Positions 8,853-17,990 of a stretch of 64,000 nt of DNA are shown piece after piece. Source of the stretch: Kumtagia sp963839725 (GTDB lineage Bacteria > Pseudomonadota > Alphaproteobacteria > Rhizobiales > Rhizobiaceae); contig CAWIWT010000026.1 in NCBI GenBank assembly GCA_963839725.1, forward strand, positions 62,001 through 126,000, given 5' to 3'. Position numbers and translations under genes: made by a program. The notes beneath the pieces were generated by a model. It worked only from the letters and a program-made list of their open reading frames with translations. It did not search any database and was not told the DNA's origin. Numbering within the stretch: the stretch's first letter is position 1; every line of letters begins with the position of its first letter.

Positions 8853-10962
8853 AGCCGGAACCAGCGCGGCTCGAACCGATCCCGAACATACCCGGCCTGC
8901 TTCACGGCTACGATCTGGTCGTCGCCTTCGACACCGAATACGTCCGCCCGCTCGATGAAGGCGAGGTGTCAGACAAGCGCAACAATGTCGTTTCGTCATG
9001 AACCCGGCGACCGGCGGCTACAACGCCACCATCGTCTTCCCCAAGGGCCCTCGGAGGGCGCAACGCCTCAGCCTCTCCCGGTTCCTGACGCATGTCATCA
9101 GCTTTGCGCAGGACATGGGCGTCATCCGCCTGAGCGAGAACGCGCACAAGACCACGTTCAGGATCAATCTCGCAGCCCATTTCTCACGGGCCGACCTGCC
9201 AGGGTTCGAGGATTACCGCAGCCTGAAACGCAAATTCGATGTCGTTCGCGGCACCTACACGACTGTCGGCACACCCTGCATCAAGGAAGTAGGTCTGGTC
9301 GGCGGCAAGGCGCTTCGCGTCTCGGTTGACCTGACCGATACGCTGCTGCTGACGCCAGCCGGAAGTCACAGCCTCGCCGCCCTCGGCGACAGTATGAATT
9401 TCCCCAACGCAACCTTGCCGATGGTGATGGATGAGACCTGCGCACTTGTCCCAGGCATCACCCGCGTCGATCTCTGCCGTATCCAATGCCCGGACGAATT
9501 CGAACTCTACGCCGTGCAGGATGTTCGCGTGACCTTGTTGTGGCTGGTCTACGTCGCCCGGTTTGCCCGTGATCTCGGCGCGCCGAAGATGCCGAAAACC
9601 GTCGCTTCCGCCGCCGTCAACGCGTTCGTGCAGATGTCAGACATTGCCGATCTGGCGGCGACGCTTGGGCTTCATCCCTCGAACAACTGAACCGGATTGC
9701 AGGACACGTTCCGCGAGGAACTGGCGCCGGTCCTGACCCTGATCGCCGATGCCTATCATGGCGGTCGGAACAAATGTTTCGCGGTTGGAGACCGCCATGC
9801 CACAGCGGAACTGCCGTTCAGCGACATCGACATGAAAGGCGCATATCCGGTCGCGCAAGCTTATTTCAGGCCGGTCGACTGGAGCAATGTCGAATACACC
9901 ACGGATGTCGATGATCTCACCATCCTCGACCGCATGACGTTCGCGACGGTCGCCTTCCAGTTCCCGGCGGGTGTGCGGTTCCCGTCGCTGTCGTGCGATG
10001 GCGGTGACTACGGGCTCGTCTATCCGCACGCCGGGACGACGACGGCGACCGGCGCGGAACTGTTCGTCGCGCGCTCGCAGGGCGCTACATTCAAGGTCCA
10101 CGCAGGTGTCAGGCTGAACTGGCGCGACGCCGCCGCCGAGCGGCCCTTCGTCGCCTTCGCCGCGACGACCAGCACGATACGCGCCCGGCACCCCCAAGGG
10201 CTCGCCACTGGAAAAGCTGGCGAAAACCGCCGCCAATGCCGGTTACGGCAAGACCTCGCAAGGCATAGCCGGTCTGCAATGGCAGCCAAAACACCGGAAA
10301 CTGTTCGACTCCCGCACCGGAGGATACAAGGACCTCGAACGCTCAAAGATCAGTTCGCCGCATGTCGCCGCCTACACGGCTGGCCTGGTCCGGGCACTGT
10401 TGTCGGAAATCCTGTCGGGGCTTCCCGATCATGCGTCGGTGATCACCGCCGTAACCGACGGAGTGTTGTCCGATGCGGCGGTTGAGGAAATGCAACATTC
10501 GCTGTCGGGTCCCGTTGCGGACCTTTTCCGGACCTTGCGGGCGATGGTCGATCCGAATGGATGTAGCGATCTCACGGAAATGAAGCATCGGGCCATCGGT
10601 TCGCTCGTGCCGCACCCGGGCGCTATTCACCATCACGCCGTTCAACGGCTCGGACCTGATCATCAGCCGTGGCGGAGAAATTCGACACGCGTGAATCCAA
10701 GTTGCCGTTCTGGCGGGAACTGGTCGAAAACCGCAAGCCCGGCGACCTCAGCTTGGGACCGCCAGCCCGGGTATTGTTCCTGCATGGCGGCTTGTATTTC
10801 GCCCAGACGGGCAAAGGCACGCTAGTTGGCGTACGTCTTCAGCCTGACGTGCTGGCCGGTGTTGACCAATATGGGGCTGAGCACGACGTCACTGGCCCAG
10901 AGGCTGTTCGTCTGATGATTGTCGACTGCATGGACAAGCATCAGATCATCAAGGGGGAGTGA
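8849..10962 (+). pseudogene. Family-B DNA polymerase of a mobile element, broken
   Basis: Reconstructed polymerase of about 700 residues. The 3'-5' exonuclease motifs are visible: Exo I VVAFDTEY (D-x-E), Exo II near VDLTDTLLLTPAGSHSLAAL, and Exo III YAVQD (Y-x3-D). Polymerase motif A is DIDMKGAYP near 9826, motif B KTAANAGYG (K-x3-N-x2-YG) near 10215, and motif C VTDGVLSD near 10455. It is broken by frameshifts near 8990, 10190, 10615 and 10665 and by an in-frame TGA at 9688-9690. It overlaps the PrimPol gene by ATGA. The motif C form TDG and the small size recall phage/plasmid (DNA_pol_B_2-like) enzymes rather than chromosomal Pol II. No terminal protein gene is visible. Confidence 0.7.
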
Positions 10963-10969
10963 CAGCTCA

Positions 10970-11089
10970 ATGACTGACGCTGCCAATGACGAACTCATGC
11001 AAGAGATCAACAGTCATCTCGATGTAGCGAAGTCCGAACCCGCCTTCGTCGGCGCAAAGGGTTTCGCTACCGTGCTGGGTCAGCGGTAA
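10970..11089 (+). CDS. Small hypothetical ORF downstream of the polymerase
   Basis: A 39-codon frame begins 8 bases after the polymerase stop, with gggggag about 9 bases upstream of its ATG. The product is acidic and hydrophilic (MTDAANDELMQEINSHLDVA near the N-terminus). I do not recognise it. Position and ribosome site suggest it belonged to the same replication operon, but it is short enough to be chance. Confidence 0.35.
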   Translation: MTDAANDELMQEINSHLDVAKSEPAFVGAKGFATVLGQR

Positions 11090-11241
11090 CCATAGGACGG
11101 TCGAAGAGATTGAAGGCACTGTGATTGCGGGGCTGAGAGTTCGCGGCCTGTGGCCTACCCGTGACTGCAATCCCGGAGAACGGCGGGGGCGCGGGCGTGA
11201 GGCTGAGGACGGGGGGAGCCGATGCTTAGATGGCGACGCCC

Positions 11242-12033
11242 TTAGCGCTTCGGCAGCTGACAGATCGCGAGCAAAGTCCCCGCTTCCTGGCGGATTTGCG
11301 GCACGAACCACCAATCGTGCGGCGACGTCCAGTAGGCACCCCAGGCAGGACGCGGCGGCGGCTCTGCTTTTCCGAGCGCTCGCCGTACGACATTCCACAA
11401 CCGCGACGACGGGTGGCTGCGAAGCACACCAACCTGATGGTCGATGTAGCCGATGAAGTTTCGGTTCATGACGAAAGATGGCGTCGGCTCTTGTCCGAGC
11501 AATAGGATGTCGCCGAAATAGTCCGCCAGCATTTCCCGAAAAGCTTTGCCATCCCACGATTGCAAGTGATGAGGATTGCTTCCTAGCTTTTCGTCGTTCG
11601 GGCAGCTCACCAGAAAGACACCATCGGGATTCAGCGCATCTCGCACGCGATCGAGGAACAGTCGCGGGGATGGCAAGTGCTCGATCGTTTCGAAGGACAC
11701 GATGACATCCGGAGCATGGATCGATAGGTCGTACTTTTGGCAATCCCCGTGGTGGAACTCGATGCGCTGCACACTCAGGTGTCGCCGATTGCCGTCGATC
11801 GTTTCCCGGTCTTAGTCGATTCCGACGACATGCACGGCTCCAGCTTGGCTCAGGAGACCGGCGCCGCAGCCCGTTCCGGTGGCGACATCCACCACGCGCT
11901 TTCCGCGAACATACTGTGTCGCGAACTGATATCGCGCCAAGTGCTCGCCGAAAAGAAACGACTGATTCTCGACGGAAAAATCTGCTCGTTCAGGCGACTC
12001 AAACGCTTCAGGTTTCATAAATTGCCTCATCAA
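11242..12033 (-). pseudogene. Class I SAM-dependent methyltransferase with in-frame stop
   Basis: Methyltransferase of about 260 residues. The SAM-binding motif I is VVDVATGTGCGAGLL, a motif II-like acid is in GDCQKYDL, and FETIEHLPSPRLFLDRV is the motif 4-5 region, followed by GVFLVSCPNDE. The frame is continuous from start to end except for one TAA (11812-11814 on the plus strand) in the sequence GID-stop-DRETI, where a tyrosine codon would fit. This is a substitution, not a homopolymer indel. A C-terminal region with DWWFVPQIRQ resembles methyltransferases from polysaccharide gene sets. Acceptor unknown. The RgpF-like gene nearby supports a surface-glycan role, by inference only. Confidence 0.75.
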
Positions 12034-12535
12034 CCAATTTTAATCAGAATACAGCTTTGGCCGCTGCCTGCCAGAACGACTTTCGGTTGCGGACAATTCG
12101 AGGTTTGGAACGGCGACGTCGCCCCGGATCACGCTGCGCGGCCGAGCGTGGCCGGAAGGCGGCGCACCTGGCTCCTCGCTGTCGCAACACAACGACCGAA
12201 GCGATGCAAGCGGGTGTTGAGAGCCGTCTCGCTTGAGAACCTGACGGTGCCAAATCTCAATGCTGATTACATCAAGGACGTGCCGAGGTGACGGTGGATA
12301 AGATTTTCGACAGCGTCAAGGTCACGTTTCCGCCGGGAAGCGGAAAGTGATGCCAGCACGTTTCGGCATCGACGAGGCAGCCCTGCGCGGAGCGGTGCGC
12401 CTGATGGATGCTGCCTTTCCGCAAGATGCTACAGGACGGCGAGTGCTTGTCAGTGCGCACCGTCGGAAAATGGCTGTGTTGCTAAATTGTGATATTTACG
12501 AAATTGACGGTTCAATGCACTAATACGATGCGGCT
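12034..12535. other. Island spacer with small overlapping frames, no firm gene
   Basis: About 500 bases. Around 12285-12525 three short plus frames follow each other with stop/start overlaps: one ends at a TGA at 12289-12291, the next is VTVDKIFDSVKVTFPPGSGK, and a 57-codon frame (MPARFGIDEAALRGAV...) starts at 12350 with a TGATG overlap. Such chained overlaps are typical of decayed phage operons, but none of the products is recognisable to me and I do not call them genes. Confidence 0.35.
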
Positions 12536-12781
12536 TCATGCCATCGAGATTGTCTGTTCGGAACAAGCTGCGTGGAGCCCGGACCTGAGAACCACATCTC
12601 CTCGACGCGGATTGCCTGCGTCATCGAACGTCACAAGGCCGCGATCGAAGGCAGCGTCCCACAGCGCTGAGAGCAGCAGTCCATTGTGCACGTCGAGTCG
12701 CTCGGCATCGCTTTCGCAGGCGGCCCACGGAGTGGTGGCTTCTGACGACTTGGCTTGCATCGGTGAAAAGCCAAGTGTCAA
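12536..12781 (-). pseudogene. HNH endonuclease C-terminal fragment
   Basis: An 81-codon frame contains PWAACESDAERLDVHNGLL followed by LSALWDAAFDRGLVTFDDAG, close to the C-terminal core of HNH_2-type endonucleases (HxxPW...D..RLD..NGLLL...hD.aFD.GlisFdd). The first zinc/catalytic histidine region is missing and the tail after GNPR is out of family, so only a fragment remains. It is probably a leftover restriction or phage gene. It lies head to head with the membrane-protein gene at 12814. Confidence 0.6.
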
Positions 12782-12813
12782 TGTTTTGCCACGGGAAACT
12801 TTGAGGATCGAGA

Positions 12814-13407
12814 GTGAACTGGGATTTTGATTGGGAACCCGGCATTGGCGACCCCACTATCAGCGGATGGGTTACAGTAGGTCTGTACTTGCTTACTTGC
12901 GTAAGCTGCTTGAAAACTGCGGGGGTCGTCCTTCGGCGAGATTGGAGCGGGCATTCTGACAGCTACGTCTGGCGTGCGATCTCCATTGCATTTTTCTTTC
13001 TCGGCATAAATAAGCAGCTCGATCTTCAATCTGCTATGACGGAATTGGGCCGTAACGTCGCTTTTGCTGGCGGGTGGTACGAACAACGTCGGACAGTGCA
13101 ACTTTATTTTGTCATTGGCTTTGCCGCTGTATGCGTGGCGGCCACACTAATTTTGCTTTTTTGGGCCAGAAAGTCCTCAATTCAAACTTGGTTGGCGCTT
13201 GTCGGTTCAACATTTGTACTAGGGTATGTACTAATCCGAGCAGTCTCTTTTCATCATTTTGACCAATTCATCGGTGGCCACGTCTTGGGCTTAAAGTGGA
13301 ACTGGATTTTGGAAATGACTGGGATCGCGATCGTGTTACTTGCGAGCAAGTGGCAACGCGGAAAAATCTCGCCGGGCTACACCAGCAGGCCCGAGCCCGA
13401 ATTGTAG
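12814..13407 (+). CDS. Hypothetical integral membrane protein
   Basis: A 197-residue protein with four to five predicted membrane helices (around VTVGLYLLTCVSCL, AISIAFFFLGIN, LYFVIGFAAVCVAATLILLF, TWLALVGSTFVLGYVLI and MTGIAIVLLAS). I do not recognise the family and propose no function. The GTG start at 12814 is chosen because hydrophobic content begins soon after and a purine-rich tract lies upstream. Base composition is clearly more A+T-rich than in the flanking core genes, which suggests recent transfer. It precedes the RgpF-like gene, with a low-GC spacer. Confidence 0.65.
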   Translation: MNWDFDWEPGIGDPTISGWVTVGLYLLTCVSCLKTAGVVLRRDWSGHSDSYVWRAISIAFFFLGINKQLDLQSAMTELGRNVAFAGGWYEQRRTVQLYFVIGFAAVCVAATLILLFWARKSSIQTWLALVGSTFVLGYVLIRAVSFHHFDQFIGGHVLGLKWNWILEMTGIAIVLLASKWQRGKISPGYTSRPEPEL

Positions 13408-13670
13408 AAGGTGACGACGTGCCGGTTGCTGGACGGATGCAATGGCCGCTGCGCCTTCAGGAAGCCGAACAGACCGCGCTTAGGGGACAGCGCGTCCTCA
13501 ACGCGAATTCGCCAATCGTACCCAAGTGACGGATAATTCTTGTCGCATATATCAGAGGGGAAAGGAGCGAATCCTTCCCCTCGGAAAGTTATGCAACAAC
13601 GCCAAGGGCAGATATCCTCTCCATAGCGATACGGCTTGAAGATACACCTATTCTTACGTAAGACGCGTAC

Positions 13671-14816
13671 ATGTCTGTAAAGCCATCGCTTTCAACGCGC
13701 TTGAAGCGGCGATTCGCTTGGGAAATCGAACGGTGGTCTCTGGTATGGGAGGTCATGGTTCGCAGCTACTGGCACGATCTTGTCGTAAACGATCGGCTGA
13801 AGCCAAGGATCGGTAGCCTTACAGAAAAGAAGCGCGTGGCAATATACGCAATATATCCGAGTCAGGGCGTGCAACCGTCGCATCTTCGTGCGCTGAGACA
13901 TCTTTCCTCCTGTGGGTATGCTCCTTTTCTGGTGTCAAATCTGCCCCTTTCCGAGGAAGACGAGAAGCTTTTGACTCCTCTTGTCTGGCGCTTGATGGTG
14001 AGGCCAAACTACGGCTTTGATATCGGAGCCTATCGCGCAGCCATACTTTGGATTGGAGGAAAATTGTCCGACCTGGAGCGGTTGGTGCTGGTAAATGATT
14101 CAATCTGGTTTCCTGTCGGGCGCGGAGCAGACTGGTTAACCGTTGCTGGACATATAGAACAGCAGGCAATCAGTTCGGGGACGGATATTCCTTCGCTTAT
14201 TGGGGCCGTTACAAATTATGGAATTGTTCCAGCTCCGCTTGGAAAGGAACAATCATGGGTCCACGATCCCGGGCGTCCCGAGTTCCATTATTGCTCATTT
14301 GCACTTTCTTTTGGCCCCCCCATACTCACCGATATATCATTCAGAGCTTTCTGGAAAAAAATGCGCTTAACCGATCATAAGATTGAGGCAGTACATCGTG
14401 GCGAAGTGGGACTGACGCAATGGGTTATAGCAAGGGGTCATAATCATGCTTTTACCTGGGATATTAAGGGTCTACCTGGAAGGCTTCGTGACCTTCCATA
14501 CATCCGATTGTGCTCGCTGATAGACAATCTAGTAATTCCTGAAGATGCCAGCCTGCGAGCCGCTCGCCGTGGTTTTGCTGAGAACCTGTCCGTTAAGAAT
14601 GATCCGTTGGAGGTTATAAATTTTCTGCTTACGGTTATTGCTCATACTGGTGCAGCTTATGCGCTGCCCAGAATGATGGATGAAGATGGCTTGGGCTTTG
14701 TCAAGAAATCGCCACTACGCCTGGATCCTGAAGGGCGTGCAACTACTCTCGCAGCGCTCGACGATGATCTAGAACTTAAGAGTGAGGCTGAAGCGTTACC
14801 GTTTCGGGGCTGTTGA
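13671..14816 (+). CDS. Rhamnan synthesis F (RgpF)-like protein
   Basis: A 381-residue protein whose central part matches the RgpF family used in rhamnose-rich surface polysaccharide assembly. It has KRVAIYAIYPSQGVQPSHLR, YAPFLVSNLPLSEEDE, the family hallmark RPNYGFDIGAYRAAI, then LVLVNDSIWFPVG. The GFDIGAY and LVNDS motifs are typical of this glycosyltransferase-like group. It is intact and cytoplasmic or peripheral. The gene is visibly A+T-richer, with codon use unlike its neighbours, and sits between phage-derived fragments. It was probably brought in as cargo altering the host envelope. The sugar donor and acceptor cannot be deduced. Confidence 0.82.
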   Translation: MSVKPSLSTRLKRRFAWEIERWSLVWEVMVRSYWHDLVVNDRLKPRIGSLTEKKRVAIYAIYPSQGVQPSHLRALRHLSSCGYAPFLVSNLPLSEEDEKLLTPLVWRLMVRPNYGFDIGAYRAAILWIGGKLSDLERLVLVNDSIWFPVGRGADWLTVAGHIEQQAISSGTDIPSLIGAVTNYGIVPAPLGKEQSWVHDPGRPEFHYCSFALSFGPPILTDISFRAFWKKMRLTDHKIEAVHRGEVGLTQWVIARGHNHAFTWDIKGLPGRLRDLPYIRLCSLIDNLVIPEDASLRAARRGFAENLSVKNDPLEVINFLLTVIAHTGAAYALPRMMDEDGLGFVKKSPLRLDPEGRATTLAALDDDLELKSEAEALPFRGC

Positions 14817-15491
14817 TTTCACCCGAGCCGCGCGTGTTAAAAAGTAACCGCCTCGGCGTTTTGTACAAATCATGCGAACGCTGCTGTGCCCCCTTTGCCC
14901 GGGATGAGCTAAGCGTACGAGCTATCGCGGCCTGTCCGAGGCCGAGAAGAGGTTCATCAGTGCAATGCGAATGTGGATCTGGAACAACGGATTTCCCGGT
15001 GCGATTGCAGGAGGCGCAAAAACCGCACCGGGTGCCTCCCACTGCCAACTGCTGCTCGGCCTGTAAGCCCACGCCAGCGCGGTTGGCCGGGTGCCACGTC
15101 CGTGCGGCCTCCGGCACTGTATTCCAACTCGTTGACCCAAGTCATTCCGCAGCCAAGGCACGCCATGGCGGCACCTTTCAATATTTCGGACTGGGGCGGC
15201 GTCTGCGTGAGGAAACGTGCGCTGCTCGTGCCCGCTGACAAGATGCAGCCAAACACCGCGTGCAGACTCTTGTCTTCGGTGGGCACTGATATGCGAATAA
15301 AGCGCACCGTGACCAGGCGAAAATATTTCCATTGCGGCATTAATCCCGCCACGTCTCCTTCGGCCTCGGCCTCGGCAGGCCCTGCACCTGAATTAGCCTT
15401 CCGCCCCCAGCGGCCGTTAGAGAGACCGCCGTCGCCGCCCCCAGACAAAATCTTGGGCGCACCGCGACTTTGAGGTAGGGTGCCGTCCGCC
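14817..15491. other. Degenerate island segment without a supported gene
   Basis: About 675 bases. Several frames are open for 100-190 codons on both strands, but none reads like a real protein; they are low in hydrophobic periodicity and rich in Arg/Pro/Ser typical of GC-rich shadow frames. A zinc-ribbon-like MACLGCGMTW occurs in one minus frame, and could be a remnant. Most likely decayed phage DNA upstream of the terminase fragment. Confidence 0.4.
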
Positions 15492-15680
15492 ATGCCGACC
15501 GCTACCACGAAAGCCAAAGCAGGACCCACCCTCACCGCACGGCAGGAAGCGTTTTGCCGTGGCCTTGCGGAGGGGAAGAGCCAGACACAGGCTTATATCG
15601 ATGCGGGTTACGAGGCTCGCAGCAATGCCGCTGAGACCGGGGCGGTGCAGCTACTCAGGAATACTAAGGTGGCCCGATAA
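15492..15680 (+). pseudogene. Phage terminase small subunit, N-terminal fragment
   Basis: A 62-codon fragment with LTARQEAFCRGLAEGKSQ, QAYIDAGYEA and LLRNTKVAR, matching the N-terminal helix-turn-helix of small terminases (LT.kQ..F...y...g.A..AGYs...A...G..LLrn.kV). Full proteins are about 150-200 residues. The stop TAA at 15678-15680 comes from the first bases of the MITE-like element (TAACCC), so the element insertion truncated the gene and the rest has been lost. It marks the right edge of the phage-derived islet and is clear evidence of prophage origin for at least part of it. Confidence 0.75.
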
Positions 15681-15813
15681 CCCTTATGAGGAGGGTCGGC
15701 GAGCGAACGGAACGCAGGGAAGTTCGTAAGACGGGGTGGGGGTAGCTTTCGAGATACCCCACCCCGATCCTTCGCAAGCTCAGGATTTACCCTCCCCACA
15801 AGGAGGAGGGTAA
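15678..15813. repeat. MITE-like palindromic element, copy 2
   Basis: About 136 bases bounded by taaccc-ttatgag-gagggtcggcgag on the left and taccctccccacaaggagga on the right. Its inner sequence (aagttcgtaagacggggt) matches the inside of the copy at 3466-3616. The left arm is more diverged than the right. It sits between the terminase fragment and the end of the transporter gene at 15824, so it also provides the hairpin after that gene. Confidence 0.8.
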
Positions 15814-15823
15814 AGGGCAGCTC

Positions 15824-16795
15824 TTACTTGATCGCCTGATCGGTGATCGCCGTCGTGTAGGCGCCCGAAGGCTCCTTGGTGATGATCTTCTGGTCGAGCA
15901 GCGCCTTGGCGGTGCGCTCGTAGGCCGCCGGGATCAGTTTGCCGTCGGCGTTGTCGATCAGCTTGGCCACCTCGCCCATCATGCGCTTCTGGTGGTTCTC
16001 GTCCTGGCCGCCATTTTCCATGACGATGCCGGCTGCCTCATCCGGGTTTTCGGTGGCGTACTTCCAGCCCTTCATGGAAGCACGGACAAACTTGACCATC
16101 TTTTCCGAGAAGGCCGGGTCCTTCAGCTTGTCCTCCATCGCATAGAGGCCGTCCTCGAGCAGGTCATTGCCCATCGCCGAATAGTTGAAGACGATCAGGT
16201 CTTCAGGCTTGTAGCCGGCGTCGATCAGCTGCCAGTACTCGTTGTACGTCATGACCGAGATGCAGTCCGCCTGCTTCTGGATAAGCGGCTGCACGTCGAA
16301 GCTCTGCTTCAGAACCGTAACGCCGTCCGCGCCGCCTTCGGTCGGCAGGCCGAGCTTGTTCATCCAAGCGTAGAATGGATATTCGTTGCCGAAGAACCAG
16401 ACACCGAGCGTATGACCCTTGAAATCGGCTTCGGTCTTCACCGGCCCGTCCTTCGGGCAGACGAGCTCCATGCCGGCCTTCTTGAACGGCTGCGCGATGT
16501 TGACGAGTGCGACGCCCTTGTCGCGAGCGGCAAGAGCACCGCCCATCCAGTCGACGATCACATCGGCGCCGCCACCGGCGATGATCTGTTCCGGCGCGAT
16601 ATCGGGGCCACCCGGCTTGATATCGACCTCAAGGCCTTCCTCCTCGTAGAAGCCCTTGTCCTTTGCGACGAAGTAGCCGGCGAACTGTGCCTGCGTGACC
16701 CATTTCAGCTGCAACGTCACCTTGTCGGCGGCCATTGCCTGGAACGCGGCAAGCGACATTGCGCCGGCCAACATCGGGATAATCAGTCTTTTCAT
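15824..16795 (-). CDS. ABC transporter substrate-binding protein, NMT1/THI5-like
   Basis: Periplasmic binding protein of 323 residues. It has a signal peptide (MKRLIIPMLAGAMSLAAFQ, cleavage near AMAA) and the NMT1/THI5-like fold: VTLQLKWVTQAQFAGYFVA, KDKGFYEEEGLEVDIKPGG, then ADVIVDWMGGAL. This group binds pyrimidine-like or thiamine-precursor molecules and related small ligands. The last gene of the minus-strand transporter unit, it follows two permeases and an ATPase. Its setting beside PreA/PreT, ureidopropionase and a RutR-type regulator suggests uptake of pyrimidines or dihydropyrimidines, by inference. The start at 16795 is chosen because it opens the signal peptide; the upstream 20 codons are not family-like. 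Confidence 0.9.
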   Translation of the reverse strand: MKRLIIPMLAGAMSLAAFQAMAADKVTLQLKWVTQAQFAGYFVAKDKGFYEEEGLEVDIKPGGPDIAPEQIIAGGGADVIVDWMGGALAARDKGVALVNIAQPFKKAGMELVCPKDGPVKTEADFKGHTLGVWFFGNEYPFYAWMNKLGLPTEGGADGVTVLKQSFDVQPLIQKQADCISVMTYNEYWQLIDAGYKPEDLIVFNYSAMGNDLLEDGLYAMEDKLKDPAFSEKMVKFVRASMKGWKYATENPDEAAGIVMENGGQDENHQKRMMGEVAKLIDNADGKLIPAAYERTAKALLDQKIITKEPSGAYTTAITDQAIK

Positions 16796-16838
16796 GTTTT
16801 TACCCTCTGAAGTTAACTTTATAGTGTTTCGTCGAACT

Positions 16839-17990
16839 TCACGCCCGCCCGCCACGGACAGACGGATGCCAAAACGTGGTGGCCCTCTCGATAAGAGCTA
16901 TCACGCCATAAAAGACCGAACCCGCGAGCGCCGCAACTGCGATTTCGGCCCAAGCCATGTCGGTGTTCATTCTGCCGACCTCGGTGGACATGCGAAAGCC
17001 CATGCCGACCGGCGGCGAGCCGAAGAACTCGGCCACGATGGCGCCGATCATCGCCAGCGTGGAGCCGATCTTCAGCCCGTTGAAGATGAAGGGTGCCGCA
17101 GCCGGCAGCCTGAGCTTCAGCAGCGTTTGCCAATACCCCGAGGCGTATGTGCGCATCAGGTCGCGCTCCATATGGCTCGAAGCGGCGAGGCCTGCCAATG
17201 TGCTCACCAGCATCGGAAAGAAGGTCATGATGACGACAACGGCCGACTTGGACGGCCAGTCGGGCCCGAACCACGTCACCATGATCGGCGCGACGCCGAT
17301 GGCCGGCAGCGCCGACGCCATACTGGCGATTGGCAACAGGCCGCGCCGCAGGAACGGCACGCGGTCCGCCAGGATCGCCGCGATGAAGCCGCTGGAGCAG
17401 CCGAGCACCAGTCCGACAAGCATCGACTTGAAAATCGTCTGCTTAACATCGGCCGCCAGTATCGACTGCATCTCCAGGAGACGCGCCCAGATGGCGCTGG
17501 GCGGCGGCAGCAGGATGAACGGCACGCCGCCGCCACGCGTCACGCCTTCCCAAATGATCAGAATCCACGTGCCGAAAATCGCAGGGACAAGCAACCTGAG
17601 AATGCTGTCGAGGACGCGCGACAATGGATTGATTTCGCAAAGGACAGTCACGCAACGCCAGGCAAGCAGCCAGGCGGCGGCAAGCAGCAGGAAGAATGCG
17701 ATGCGCGCAGCGCCCTCAAAGGCGGTTATGTGATGGACAAGGAGCCAGGCGGCTATGTGCGCGCCCGAAAACAGCAGCAGGGCTTCCCATGCGAGCGGCA
17801 GGCGCACCGTGGATAGCAGTGCGGAAACCAGCAACACGGCGACTGCCGAATACACCGTCGCTTGTGCATAGTCCGGCGTCATCTCCGGATGGGCAACGGC
17901 GATCGCATTTCCCATGGAGGTCGCGCCAAGCAGCACAGCGGCAAGACAAAGGGCGATCGCCGTGAGCGCCTGCCAGGATGGCTTCATCAT
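16839..17990 (-). CDS. ABC transporter permease (SsuC/TauC type), second subunit
   Basis: Inner-membrane permease of 383 residues, longer than the usual ~260 because about 120 residues with three or four helices precede the core. The BPD_transp_1 core starts near WEGVTRGGGVPFILLPPPSA and includes the EAA-type loop LMRTYASGYWQTLLKLRLPAAAPF (glycine conserved). Its ATG (17990) overlaps the first permease's stop (ATGA), so the two are coupled and probably form a heterodimer. Extra N-terminal helices are seen in some NMT1-type importers of rhizobia. Intact. Confidence 0.9.
   Translation of the reverse strand: MMKPSWQALTAIALCLAAVLLGATSMGNAIAVAHPEMTPDYAQATVYSAVAVLLVSALLSTVRLPLAWEALLLFSGAHIAAWLLVHHITAFEGAARIAFFLLLAAAWLLAWRCVTVLCEINPLSRVLDSILRLLVPAIFGTWILIIWEGVTRGGGVPFILLPPPSAIWARLLEMQSILAADVKQTIFKSMLVGLVLGCSSGFIAAILADRVPFLRRGLLPIASMASALPAIGVAPIMVTWFGPDWPSKSAVVVIMTFFPMLVSTLAGLAASSHMERDLMRTYASGYWQTLLKLRLPAAAPFIFNGLKIGSTLAMIGAIVAEFFGSPPVGMGFRMSTEVGRMNTDMAWAEIAVAALAGSVFYGVIALIERATTFWHPSVRGGRA

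Noticed and set aside
9688..9690. Possible stop-codon recoding (TGA read as an amino acid) in the island polymerase
   Set aside because: Only one TGA occurs, the methyltransferase break is TAA, and the polymerase also carries frameshifts. Simple decay explains all of these.
15007..15240. Cysteine-rich stretch resembling a Com-like zinc-finger regulator upstream of the terminase fragment
   Set aside because: The cysteine pairs occur in different frames and no frame keeps a full zinc-binding pattern.
8083..15680. Complete prophage or integrative element with integrase and att sites
   Set aside because: No integrase, no tRNA target and no flanking direct repeats were seen; only fragments of replication and packaging genes remain.
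16695..17816. Plus-strand frame of 373 codons over the permease gene
   Set aside because: It lies opposite an intact permease with clear membrane helices and EAA loop; its translation is His/Arg-rich without any domain.
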